NCBI RefSeq assembly: GCF_039539525.1
Contig: NZ_BAABDH010000015.1
Coordinates: 62,001 to 126,000 of the forward strand
DNA: 64,000 nt
DNA from: Hymenobacter algoricola
GTDB taxonomy: Bacteria > Bacteroidota > Bacteroidia > Cytophagales > Hymenobacteraceae
Direction: 5' to 3'
The notes below the pieces were generated by a model. It made no database searches and was not told where the DNA came from. It was given only the letters and a program-made list of their open reading frames with translations. The position numbers were made by a program, and so were the translations under genes. Shown here one piece after another: positions 18,016-25,983 of the stretch; positions within the stretch are counted from its first letter, which is position 1; each line of letters begins with the position of its first letter.

Positions 18016-18060
18016 GGGAAGCGCACAAAAAGTGGCTGCCGGATGCAGGGTAAGCCGTAA

Positions 18061-18102
18061 AAAGAAAAAAGGGAGGGGACGCTAGGCCAGACTCAGGCTA
18101 GC
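18061..18102 (-). promoter_or_regulatory. Stem overlapping the Cys mini-ORF stop, followed by T-rich run
   Basis: GCTAG-CC pairs with GG-C-CTAGC (7 bp, one bulged C, 7-nt loop). The left arm begins within the last Cys codon and contains the TAG stop. A 10-nt C-rich linker separates the stem from TTTTTTCTTTTT, so it is not a textbook terminator but fits a ribosome-controlled switch. Confidence 0.45.
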
Positions 18103-18133
18103 AACAACACGCGCAACAACAGCCCATTCGCAT
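18098..18133 (-). CDS. Putative cysteine-codon-rich leader peptide (MRMGCCCACCC)
   Basis: A mini-ORF of 11 codons, ATG at 18133 (alternative ATG at 18127), ending in CCC-A-CCC and TAG. Six of the last seven sense codons are Cys (TGT TGT TGC GCG TGT TGT TGC). The same frame is open upstream to an ATG at 18259, just after the riboswitch, giving 53 residues; which start is used is unknown. It lies between the SAM riboswitch and two hairpins in the metY leader. Peptides rich in the regulating amino acid are the hallmark of translational attenuators, and poly-Cys leaders are known for sulfur genes in actinobacteria. Function here is inference; nothing proves that it is translated. Confidence 0.5.
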   Translation of the reverse strand: MRMGCCCACCC

Positions 18134-18265
18134 GCGGGCGGCCTGGGGGGCCGCAAGGGCCAGCGCAGCAGAACTGCGGAAACCCATCGGCCGGCTGGCT
18201 TGCCGCGCAGCAGCCAGAGGGGAAGGGTTCGGAAGGGCGGAGGAGGGGGAATTTTTCATGGCACT

Positions 18266-18380
18266 CAACTTATCTGTCCCGCGGGCCTGGGCCGGTCGGG
18301 CAGGAATTGGCACCTTTCGCTTTACCGAAGGTTGCCAGTGGGTCACGGAGCCTGTTCTCTCGCCACTTCTGCATAAAGTC
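18266..18380 (-). ncRNA. SAM-I (S-box) riboswitch
   Basis: The minus strand carries the S-box core in the right order: a P1 5' strand TTTAT (18377-18373), AGAGAACAGGCTCC, GTGACCCACTGGCAACC (the GA..CC..GGCAACC core), a P3 loop, GGTGCCAATTCCTGC (the conserved GGTGCCAA-TTCC segment), a P4 hairpin and the closing AGATAAG whose ATAAG (18273-18269) pairs with the P1 5' strand. S-adenosylmethionine binding normally turns the downstream gene off. The target here is metY, 385 bp downstream. There is no terminator directly after P1, so the expression platform is probably further down the leader. Confidence 0.93.
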
Positions 18381-18426
18381 TGAAAATCGCCCCACCGTTA
18401 GCGGGGGAGTACCGGATTGGTAGGTG

Positions 18427-18456
18427 CAAATGTACACCCGGAATTGAGAAGCGCAA
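18427..18456 (-). promoter_or_regulatory. metY promoter
   Basis: On the minus strand TTG (18456-18454), exactly 19 bp, then TACATTTG (18434-18427): a full match to the Bacteroidota promoter consensus TTG-N19-TAnnTTTG. The expected transcription start near 18420 is about 40 nt before the riboswitch. A CCCC/GGGG hairpin (about 18390-18407) lies between. Confidence 0.8.
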
Positions 18457-18494
18457 ATCCGGGGAAAAGTTTTCCGTCTTTTTCTCTGGGGCAC

Positions 18495-18529
18495 AAAAAA
18501 ACGCTGCTCCGGGCCGGAGCAGCGTTTTT
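18495..18529. terminator. Bidirectional-looking terminator after the LysM gene
   Basis: AAAAACGCTGCTCCGG pairs with CCGGAGCAGCGTTTTT in a near-perfect palindrome. On the minus strand it terminates the LysM gene just upstream of the metY promoter, insulating that promoter. Confidence 0.85.
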
Positions 18530-18555
18530 GGCAGGAATCAGGGCCGGGAAAAGAC

Positions 18556-18849
18556 CTACAGCGTCGGCAGTGTCAGGACCTGGCCTACTTCGATATGGTC
18601 GGGGTTGGCGCCGATGGTGGCTTTGTTGGCATCGTAAATCTGGTGCCACTTGGCAGCGTCGCCGTAGTGGTTTTTGGCAATTTTCGACAGCGAGTCGCCG
18701 CTGGCTACGGTGTAGGTGCTGCCGGCGGCCGCGGGCTTGGCGGCGCCATCTTTGGTACCGAAGAAGTCGGTGCCCCCGGCAGCGGCGGGCTTGGGCGCTT
18801 CAACGGGTTTTTCTTCGCCTTTATTGCTGAGGAAATCGAACAGTCCCAT
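18556..18849 (-). CDS. Small LysM domain protein
   Basis: The 97-residue protein starts MGLFDFLSNKGEEK, has an Ala/Pro-rich linker, and ends with a single LysM domain (YTVASGDSLSKIAKNHYGDA ... NPDHIEVGQVLTLP, about 46-97). LysM modules bind N-acetylglucosamine polymers such as peptidoglycan. No signal peptide is visible, so this belongs to the family of cytoplasmic or non-classically located small LysM proteins (similar to YgaU/BON-LysM proteins of other bacteria, though no BON domain is present). The N-terminal LFDFLSNKG motif recurs in such small proteins. Monocistronic with a strong terminator. Confidence 0.88.
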   Translation of the reverse strand: MGLFDFLSNKGEEKPVEAPKPAAAGGTDFFGTKDGAAKPAAAGSTYTVASGDSLSKIAKNHYGDAAKWHQIYDANKATIGANPDHIEVGQVLTLPTL

Positions 18850-19075
18850 GGTTGTGTGTCGGTTAGGGTGAATGGAGAGAAGATTCGTAGTGGCCTAAGC
18901 CTCACGGTTTCAGGCGTTCTTACGCCCCGCTACTGATTAGGTTGCCGCGAACAGAAAGAGAATATAGGGCCTTAACTCTTTTCCCCGCTTGCCGTAAGAA
19001 ACGCCGGCCCAAGGCTATGCCTGGGGTCATTGATGCTGACTTCTCCCCTCTTTTCAACCCTCACACCCCCTTTCC

Positions 19076-19489
19076 ATGAACCGCGCCACCACTCCCCTGC
19101 ACTACCTGGCCAGCCTGCTGCTGCTCGTAGCCCTGTTCGTCTCTAGCTGCAGCCAGCCCGATAAGGTCGGCGAAACCAACATGCTCTACGGCACCGAAAG
19201 CAAAGTGTGGAAAACCGACAAGGAAACCACCGCCACCGGCGACAAAGTAGCCCAGACCGATGCCGACGAGGATACCGAGCTGCGCTTCTTCGCCAATGGA
19301 ACCTTCAACATGACTTCGTCCGCTCAGACTATGCAGGGCAAGTACGTGTTCGACCAGCCCGGCAAGAAAATCACCCTCACGCCCGACGGCGGCACCACCA
19401 GCATGGCCTTCGACGTGACCAACCTGACGGAGAAGAAAATCACCCTGAAAGGTGCCGACGGCTCCTCCATGATGCTGGAAGCCGAATAA
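19076..19489 (+). CDS. Lipocalin-like lipoprotein
   Basis: A 137-residue lipoprotein with signal peptide and lipobox ending FVSSCSQPD. The mature part has the pattern of short lipocalin-like domains found in Bacteroidota: KVWKTDKE near the start (counterpart of the GxW motif), then ELRFFANGTFNM, GKYVFDQPGKKITLT, and alternating beta strands to the end. These domains are small beta-barrels of unknown ligand on the outer membrane. No operon partners: a terminator follows within 30 bp. Function unknown. Confidence 0.75.
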   Translation: MNRATTPLHYLASLLLLVALFVSSCSQPDKVGETNMLYGTESKVWKTDKETTATGDKVAQTDADEDTELRFFANGTFNMTSSAQTMQGKYVFDQPGKKITLTPDGGTTSMAFDVTNLTEKKITLKGADGSSMMLEAE

Positions 19490-19519
19490 GGCTCTGGCCC
19501 CAGAATCAACCAAACTGCT

Positions 19520-19553
19520 GAAAGCCCTTTCGCCCCGTGCGAAAGGGCTTTTT
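19520..19553 (+). terminator. Intrinsic terminator
   Basis: AAAGCCCTTTCGC pairs with GCGAAAGGGCTTT around a short loop and is followed by further T; it ends the lipocalin-like gene. Confidence 0.85.
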
Positions 19554-19568
19554 GTTTCTGAATAAGTA

Positions 19569-19798
19569 ACTGATGTTACGCGCGGCATTACTGAAACCCT
19601 GTTTGAGGAGCTAGAAGGCAGAAGCTGGAAGGCAGAATCAGAGCAGGTTGCAGATTCAAGGTGCGTCTGCTTTGGCACCCGTTTCGTTCCTTCCTCTTTT
19701 GCCTGCTCCCTCAACTCCTACGCTTCCAACTCCTAACTCCTGTCCTGACTCCTAACTTCTCACAGCCGACAACCCGCCTCACGCTGCGTAACATCAGT
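19569..19798. repeat. Intergenic element bounded by 13-bp inverted repeats (copy 1)
   Basis: ACTGATGTTACGC (19569-19581) and GCGTAACATCAGT (19786-19798) are perfect complements. The 204 bp between them are purine-rich in the left half (GGAGCTAGAAGGCAGAAGC...) and pyrimidine-rich in the right half (CTTCCAACTCCTAACTCC...), so much of it could pair. Two other pairs of the same terminal motif occur at 32007-32095 and 32701-32804. No ORF or transposase inside. It fills most of the 398-bp gap before the next gene. Confidence 0.7.
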
Positions 19799-19887
19799 AA
19801 GCAATTAGGACTGGGCGGGTCTGGCTGGTTTCGGAGAAAGCCGTTAGCTTGCCGCATTCTTATCCTGCTTACCTCGATCATTACCCA

Positions 19888-22479
19888 ATGGCTCTTTTTA
19901 CCCGTCTGCTGACGGCCGGCCTGCTTTGCGCCAGCCTTGCCGCGCCAGCCCAAACCACCACTGCTGCACTGGTGGTGCACCCCATCCGCAGCATCAGCAC
20001 CGCCGATACCAGCTTCGCCGATCTGGAATTTTTAACCCGGGAAATCGGCTCGGCCCGGGTGGTGCTGCTGGGTGAGCCCAGCCACGGCGAGGGCAACGTG
20101 TTTGAGGCCAAGGCCCGGCTCGTGCGCTTTCTGCAGCAGCGCATGGGCTTTACTACCCTGGCTTTCGAGAGCGGCTTCTACGAGGTGAACAAGGCCCAGC
20201 AGCAGCTCGATGCGGGCGTGTCGGCTTCGGAAGCGCTGGGCAACAGCGTGTTCGGTATCTGGACCGCCACCCAGGAATTTCAGCCCGTGGAAGACCTCAT
20301 TGCGGCCCGCAAGCTGCGCGTAACGGGCTTCGACTCCCAGCTGACGGGCGCCTACGGCGAGGAGCTGGTCGACGATCTGGAGGTTTTTCTGGAGTCGCAG
20401 AAAGCCAGCGCCGCCATCAACTACGACTATCTGGACGAGGTGCTGGGCTTTATGCAGCATTTCAACGGCTTCCCGGCCGGCCACACCCTGGGCGAGTGGG
20501 AGCGGAACGTGAAGCTGGCCGACCGCCTGCTGGCGGGCGCGGGCACCACGCCCGCCCGCCGGGCCGCCGCCGAGCAGTGGCGCCAGACCCTGCGCAGCCT
20601 GCAGACCATGGCCCGCGACTACGTGCAGAACGACCCCGCGGTGAAAGACCACCGAACCTTCCAGGCCCGCGACAACAACCCCCGCGACGCGCAGATGGCC
20701 GACAATCTGCTGTGGTACCTGCGCCAGCACCCCCAGGAAAAAGTGATTTGCTGGGGTGCCACGGCCCATTTTGCCAACCAGATGCAGCTGATCGACAACG
20801 CGGAGATTCAGCAGTTCCGGCCCATGGGCTGGCACGTGAAAAAGGCCCTGGGCGCCCAGGCCTACATTCTGGGTACGGCTACCGCCGGGGGCAGCTACGC
20901 GGCCGTGGGCGAAGCCAGCCAGCCCATTGCCGCTCCGCCCGTTGGCAGCATGGAGGCCCGCCTCGACAGCCTGGGGGCGGAATATCTGTTCCTGAACCTG
21001 AAGCAGAACTACGGCAGCCGCCGCTTTTCGGCCTACTCCATCATGGAATATACCCCACTGGTAGCGGAGTGGGCGCAGGTCGTGGATGGCATCCTGTTTC
21101 TGAAAACCACCCGCCCGCCCCGTCTCCGGACGCGGCCGGCCGCCGAACTGGTAGCCGTGCCCGATTCGGCCGGGCAGGTAGCCCGGGCCGCCGCGGGTAA
21201 AGTGCCGGCCGGTGCTACGCCCGGCCTGGTGCTGCGCCGGGCCGCGCCGGCCGCCGGCAACCTGACCGTGCGGGGCCGGGTAACGGACCGCAAAACCCGC
21301 GCGGCCGTGCCCTTTGCCTCGGTGGCCCTGCCCGCGTTGGGCCTGGGCGTGATGGCCGATGCGCAGGGTAATTTCGCGCTGGCCGTGCCCCGTACCGCTA
21401 CGGGAGCTACGCTCCAGGTGTCGAGCGTGGGCTACGGGATGGTCAACGTTGCCGTGGCAGCTGGTCCGCTGGCGGTGGTGCTCACGCCGCAGGCCTACGC
21501 GCTGGGCGACGTGCGGGTGAGCGGGGAATCGTTGAATCCGCGCAAAATCATGAAGAGAGTGCTGGCGGCGGCCCCGGCCAACTACGAGCAGAACGACTAC
21601 GTGGCGCAGGTCTACACGCGCCGGCAGATCAGCAACTTCGACACGCTGCGGCACGCGGTGGAGTACGTAAGCCAGATTTTCGAGCCGGCGGGCTACCGGC
21701 ACTTTGGGGGCGGATTCCTGATGATGGGGCCTACTCAGAAACACCGGGTGCAGGAAACCAACGTGCTGGTGCAGAGTCCGACTCCGCTGGGCCCGTTCGA
21801 CCTGGCCGAAAGCGGGCAGGGCTTCTACTCCGCCGCCGCCGACCCGGTGCGCATCTCGCCCCTGTTTAAAAGCCGGACCCTGGGCAAATTCGTGCTGCGC
21901 CTGGACAGCGTGCTGCAGCAGGGCGACGAAACGACCTACCTGATCAGCTTCGCCGCGAAGCGGGCCAACCACCGCACTACCGGCACCTACCTGGAGGCCG
22001 GCTACTCCGGCCGCGTGTACGTCCGCCAGCAGGACCACGCGGTGGTGCGCTACGAAGCCCTGTGGCAGGGCGACACCGTGCAGATGAATGCCACGGCCCA
22101 CAAATACTACGGCCGTCAGAATCTAACGGCCCGGCTGTACGCCAGCGTCCTGACCGATTCGCGGACTTCGCACGTGGTGACCTACCAGAAGGCTGCCACC
22201 GGCCGCTACTACGTGGCCACCAGCGCGGCACAGGGCATCAGTGCGGGCCGGGTACTGGGGAAGCGGCCCTTCTTCAACCAGAAATTCTGCGAGGAGCACT
22301 TCTCGGTGCTGCCGGCCGGTACGCTGCCGCTGCCCGCGAATCCGGAGCTGGACCCCCGGTTCGCGGGCAGTGAAACCTACCAGCTGAACTATGTGAAGCA
22401 CCGCCCGGCGTTCTGGCAAACCTACCAGCGCCCCGCCCCGGCGGAGCCTGCGCCCACGCTCAACGCAAAGCAGCCGTAG
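19888..22479 (+). CDS. Erythromycin-esterase-like enzyme fused to carboxypeptidase-regulatory-like and DUF5686-like domains
   Basis: From the ATG at 19888 the protein has 863 residues with a signal peptide (LFTRLLTAGLLCASLAAPAQ). Residues about 30-410 match the erythromycin esterase/EreA-like superfamily: LGEPSHGEGNVFEAK, TLAFESGFYE, and the His-containing ICWGATAHFANQ. Residues about 465-545 form a CarboxypepD_reg-like beta-sandwich (VRGRVTDRKTRAAVPFASV...). The remaining 300 residues resemble the DUF5686-type region found after that sandwich in Bacteroidota envelope proteins. The fusion suggests an envelope role; antibiotic hydrolysis should not be assumed because most family members have unknown substrates. 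The stop overlaps the convergent gene by 20 bp. Confidence 0.8.
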   Translation: MALFTRLLTAGLLCASLAAPAQTTTAALVVHPIRSISTADTSFADLEFLTREIGSARVVLLGEPSHGEGNVFEAKARLVRFLQQRMGFTTLAFESGFYEVNKAQQQLDAGVSASEALGNSVFGIWTATQEFQPVEDLIAARKLRVTGFDSQLTGAYGEELVDDLEVFLESQKASAAINYDYLDEVLGFMQHFNGFPAGHTLGEWERNVKLADRLLAGAGTTPARRAAAEQWRQTLRSLQTMARDYVQNDPAVKDHRTFQARDNNPRDAQMADNLLWYLRQHPQEKVICWGATAHFANQMQLIDNAEIQQFRPMGWHVKKALGAQAYILGTATAGGSYAAVGEASQPIAAPPVGSMEARLDSLGAEYLFLNLKQNYGSRRFSAYSIMEYTPLVAEWAQVVDGILFLKTTRPPRLRTRPAAELVAVPDSAGQVARAAAGKVPAGATPGLVLRRAAPAAGNLTVRGRVTDRKTRAAVPFASVALPALGLGVMADAQGNFALAVPRTATGATLQVSSVGYGMVNVAVAAGPLAVVLTPQAYALGDVRVSGESLNPRKIMKRVLAAAPANYEQNDYVAQVYTRRQISNFDTLRHAVEYVSQIFEPAGYRHFGGGFLMMGPTQKHRVQETNVLVQSPTPLGPFDLAESGQGFYSAAADPVRISPLFKSRTLGKFVLRLDSVLQQGDETTYLISFAAKRANHRTTGTYLEAGYSGRVYVRQQDHAVVRYEALWQGDTVQMNATAHKYYGRQNLTARLYASVLTDSRTSHVVTYQKAATGRYYVATSAAQGISAGRVLGKRPFFNQKFCEEHFSVLPAGTLPLPANPELDPRFAGSETYQLNYVKHRPAFWQTYQRPAPAEPAPTLNAKQP

Positions 22480-23551
22480 CCTCGGTGGCCGGCTGGTGCT
22501 GTCCGAACACCCGGGTAATCCAGCGGGGCAAAAAGTAGGCGCCCAGCACCAGGTACAGGTAGTACGTGACGATGCGGTAGAGCAGCACGATGAAGTTGGT
22601 CATGGTGGGCGTGCCGATGAACTTACCGAAGAAAGTGGGAAACGCGCCCTCGGCAATGCCCGCCCCGCCCGGCGTAATGGCAATCAGCAGAATGACTTTG
22701 TAGGTGAGGTTGCGGCCGAAGATCAGGGCAAATTCGCCGGCGCTGACGTCCACAAAGGCGGCAATAATGCAGCCGATAACGGCGTAGCGGGCCGTCCAGA
22801 CGAAGGCCGTTGAAGCGCAGGCCCGGAACCAGTAGAGCGCGCCGTTGCCGCGCAGCTGGGCCGAGGCCCACACCATCTCGTTGCCGTGCTGGTAGGCCTT
22901 GGAGCGCCAGCGCCGCAGCACCGGCAGCGAAAACAGCCGCACCAGCAGCCGCTTCACCGCCACGGGGTTGATAAACAGGGCGTACACCATCAGGGCCGCG
23001 TATACCGTCACGACCAGGTAGCTGACGATAAACGCGACGCGCAGAGTAGTAATCAGGCCGCCCTGCAGCACCTCGTGCGGGTAGAGCGCGTCGCCGGCCA
23101 GCAGCACCACCAGCGGCACGGCAATGACGTAGTAGAGGTTGTCGAGCAGGGCCGTCACCATCACGTACGCCAGCGACTTGCCCAGGCTGATACCTTCCTT
23201 ATTCAGCAGAAACGGCGCTACCGAGGTGCCGCCGGCGGCCGAGGGCAGCACGCAGGAGGCAAATTCCCAGAGCATAATCACGTCGAGGCTGGCCCGCCAG
23301 GTCAGCTCCCGCTCGGCAATGTGGCGGATGCGGTACACGTAGCCCAGGTCGCGGGCCAGCAGCACCAGCACCATCAGCAGCAGCCAGTGTAGCTTGGCGT
23401 GGCCCAGCGGGGCCAGGTCGCCGGGCTGGTAGCTGCGCCAGAACATGAAGCCCACCACGCTCAGGCCAATCAGTACCGGCAGCACGATGCGCGACGGGCG
23501 AAGCTTGTGAAGCAGCTGTTTTTCCTGATTGTTCTGCTGGGTAAGCGGCAT
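22460..23551 (-). CDS. Flippase-like / lysylphosphatidylglycerol synthase transmembrane-region family protein (UPF0104)
   Basis: A 363-residue polytopic membrane protein with about eight hydrophobic helices. The pattern fits the LPG_synthase_TM/AglD family: an Asp/Arg-containing loop RDLGYVYRIRHI, the CVLPSAAGGTSVAPFLL segment, and the GGAGIAEGAFP signature near the C-terminus. Members lacking the MprF synthase domain act as lipid-linked flippase-like proteins or are uncharacterised. The start at 23551 (MPLTQQNNQE) is preferred because the nine earlier in-frame residues are Pro/Arg-rich and unlike the family. It is convergent with the esterase-like gene (20-bp overlap) and divergent from dxs. 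Confidence 0.88.
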   Translation of the reverse strand: MPLTQQNNQEKQLLHKLRPSRIVLPVLIGLSVVGFMFWRSYQPGDLAPLGHAKLHWLLLMVLVLLARDLGYVYRIRHIAERELTWRASLDVIMLWEFASCVLPSAAGGTSVAPFLLNKEGISLGKSLAYVMVTALLDNLYYVIAVPLVVLLAGDALYPHEVLQGGLITTLRVAFIVSYLVVTVYAALMVYALFINPVAVKRLLVRLFSLPVLRRWRSKAYQHGNEMVWASAQLRGNGALYWFRACASTAFVWTARYAVIGCIIAAFVDVSAGEFALIFGRNLTYKVILLIAITPGGAGIAEGAFPTFFGKFIGTPTMTNFIVLLYRIVTYYLYLVLGAYFLPRWITRVFGQHQPATEATAALR

Positions 23552-23886
23552 GGGCAGGGGAGAGGTGGGCCGGCGCAAAAGTAGGCATTATTCACCCCGG
23601 CGCTATCAAGGCCGCGCTAAGCCCCGCGGCCCCCGGCTCCCGCGGGCCGCCACCCCGGATTGCCAGAACGGCTGCTGCTGCCCCTGTGGAGCCCGGCGGG
23701 CTGGCCGCTGGCAAGAAACTAACCCGGGGCAGCACTCGGCGCCGGCGGCAGTATGCCGGGCGCGCCACAACCGCCCGCCCGGAAAAATCGTAACTTTGCC
23801 AGCCCCGCGACCCAGCCCGAATCGGACTAACCTTTTGAGCTACTCGCTTGTTGCCCTGCTACAATTCCCCCTTGCCCCATTCGAAG
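23552..23886. promoter_or_regulatory. Divergent intergenic region with dxs promoter box
   Basis: 335 bp between divergent genes. On the plus strand TAACTTTG (23791-23798) matches the TAnnTTTG -7 box, about 90 bp before the dxs ATG; no TTG at the proper distance. The rest is GC-rich with no other recognisable feature. Confidence 0.45.
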
Positions 23887-25827
23887 ATGATTGTTGAACC
23901 CGGTGAACTGCTGGCGGCCATTGACTCGCCCGACGACCTCAAGAAGCTCAGCCAGGACCAGTTGGTTCAACTCAGCCAGGAGCTGCGGCAGTTTATCGTT
24001 GATACCGTATCCATCTACGGCGGCCATTTCGGGGCTTCGCTCGGCGTGGTCGAGCTGTCGGTGGCGCTGCACTACGTGTTCAAGACACCCTACGACCAGC
24101 TGGTGTGGGATGTGGGCCACCAGGCTTACGGCCACAAGATCCTGACCGGCCGCCGCGACCGGTTTCCCACCAACCGCCGCTACGGCGGCATGTCGGGCTT
24201 CCCCAAGCGCAGCGAAAGTGAGTACGACGCCTTCGGCGTGGGCCACAGCTCCACCAGCATCGGCGCCGCCCTGGGCATGGCCGTAGCGTCGGACTACAAG
24301 GGCGAGCTGGACCGACAGCACATCGCCGTTATCGGCGACGGCGCCATGACGGCGGGGATGGCTTTTGAAGCCCTCAACCATGCCGGCGTAGCCAACTCCA
24401 ACCTGCTGGTTATCCTCAACGACAACTGTATGAGCATCGACCCCAACGTGGGCGCGCTCAAGGAATACCTGACCGACATCACCACTTCCCGCACCTACAA
24501 CAAGGTGCGCGACGAGCTGTGGAACGTGCTGGGCAAGCTCAGCAAGTTTGGCCCCAACCCCCAGCAGGTGGCCCGCAAGGTGGAGGCGGCCATGAAGGCC
24601 ACGCTGATGAAGCAGAGCAATCTGTTTGAGGCCCTCAAGTTCCGCTACTTCGGTCCCGTGGATGGTCACGACGTGCAGCACCTGGTCACTATCCTGAATG
24701 ATCTGAAAAGCATCCCGGGGCCCAAAATCCTGCACTGCGTGACGGTGAAGGGCAAAGGCTACGCCCTGGCCGAGAAGGACCAGACGCTGTGGCACGCCCC
24801 GGGCCTGTTCGACAAAATCACCGGCGAGATTTACCAAAAGCACCACGACAAGCCCCAGGCGCCCAAGTACCAGGATGTGTTCGGCCACACGATGGTGGAG
24901 CTGGCGGAGCAGAACGCTAAGGTGATGGGCGTGACGCCGGCAATGCCGTCGGGCTCGTCGCTGAACATCATGATGGAGGCCCTGCCCGACCGCGCCTTCG
25001 ACGTGGGCATTGCCGAGCAGCACGCCGTGGTATTCTCCGCCGGCCTGGCCACCCAGGGGCTGGTGCCGTTCTGCAATATCTACTCCTCGTTCATGCAGCG
25101 CGCCTACGACCAAGTGCTGCACGACGTGGCCCTGCAAAATCTGAACGTGGTGTTCTGCCTCGACCGGGCCGGTTTTGCCGGGGCCGACGGCCCCACCCAC
25201 CACGGCTGCTACGACCTGGCTTACATGCGCTGCATCCCGAATATGGTGGTGGCCGCCCCGATGAACGAGGAGGAGCTGCGCAACCTGATGTACACGGCCC
25301 AGCTGCCCGACATGGGCCCGTTCAGCATCCGCTACCCCCGCGGGGAAGGTGTGATGCCCGAGTGGCGGCTGCCATTCAAGAAAATTGCCGTGGGCACCGG
25401 CCGCGTGGTACGCCAGGGCGACGACGTGGCTATCCTCAGCATCGGTCACATCGGCAATTACGCCGTGAAGGCCACCGCCCAGCTGGCCGCCGAAGGCCTC
25501 AGCGCCGGCCATTTCGACATGCGCTTCTGCAAGCCCCTGGATGAGGAAATGCTGGCCGCCGTGTGCAGCAAGTACAAGGCCATTGTGACCGTGGAAGACG
25601 GCTGCCTGCCCGGCGGCTTCGGCGCCGCGGTGCTGGAGTTTATGGCCGACCACGGCTATGCCCTGCCCGTCACCCGCCTCGGCATCCCCGACCGGGTAGT
25701 AGAGCACGGCACCCAGGATGAGCTGTATAAGGAGTGCGGCTTCGACGCCGCCGGTATCGCCGCCGCCGTGCGGGCACTGAGCGGTAAGGTGGCCGTTAAG
25801 GCTGCCGTGGAAACGGTGATTCGGTAA
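23887..25827 (+). CDS. dxs: 1-deoxy-D-xylulose-5-phosphate synthase
   Basis: First enzyme of the MEP isoprenoid pathway, joining pyruvate and glyceraldehyde-3-phosphate with thiamine diphosphate. The ATG at 23887 yields 646 residues beginning MIVEPGELLAAIDSPDDLKKL, the normal DXS N-terminus; 13 upstream codons are open but not family-like. Landmarks: VWDVGHQAYGHKILTGR, the ThDP/Mg motif GDGAMTAGMAFEALNHAG (about 152-169), the NDNCMSID segment, and DRAGFAGADGPTHHG in the pyrimidine-binding domain. The C-terminal transketolase domain is complete. Length is typical (620-650). Monocistronic, followed by a strong terminator. Confidence 0.97.
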   Translation: MIVEPGELLAAIDSPDDLKKLSQDQLVQLSQELRQFIVDTVSIYGGHFGASLGVVELSVALHYVFKTPYDQLVWDVGHQAYGHKILTGRRDRFPTNRRYGGMSGFPKRSESEYDAFGVGHSSTSIGAALGMAVASDYKGELDRQHIAVIGDGAMTAGMAFEALNHAGVANSNLLVILNDNCMSIDPNVGALKEYLTDITTSRTYNKVRDELWNVLGKLSKFGPNPQQVARKVEAAMKATLMKQSNLFEALKFRYFGPVDGHDVQHLVTILNDLKSIPGPKILHCVTVKGKGYALAEKDQTLWHAPGLFDKITGEIYQKHHDKPQAPKYQDVFGHTMVELAEQNAKVMGVTPAMPSGSSLNIMMEALPDRAFDVGIAEQHAVVFSAGLATQGLVPFCNIYSSFMQRAYDQVLHDVALQNLNVVFCLDRAGFAGADGPTHHGCYDLAYMRCIPNMVVAAPMNEEELRNLMYTAQLPDMGPFSIRYPRGEGVMPEWRLPFKKIAVGTGRVVRQGDDVAILSIGHIGNYAVKATAQLAAEGLSAGHFDMRFCKPLDEEMLAAVCSKYKAIVTVEDGCLPGGFGAAVLEFMADHGYALPVTRLGIPDRVVEHGTQDELYKECGFDAAGIAAAVRALSGKVAVKAAVETVIR

Positions 25828-25842
25828 CTTGATTTAAGTATT

Positions 25843-25878
25843 AAAAAGCCCCGCCGGATTTGTCCGGCGGGGCTTTTT
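25843..25878 (+). terminator. Intrinsic terminator of dxs
   Basis: A 16-bp perfect stem (AAAAAGCCCCGCCGGA with its complement) around TTTG, ending in TTTTT. Confidence 0.92.
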
Positions 25879-25983
25879 GCTTTATAGCCTTGGGCGACCT
25901 GGCGGCTCAGAGCAAACCAATTATCCTGGATTGCTGGCGTTCAGGGCCTGAATAATAGACTGCGGATCTTTTGACGCTGACGC

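Noticed and set aside
20032..22101. 689-codon minus-strand frame
   Set aside because: Antisense shadow of the esterase fusion gene, low-complexity His/Gly-rich translation.
19888..22479. Macrolide resistance gene
   Set aside because: Only the fold family is shared; the domain fusion and genomic context give no support for resistance.
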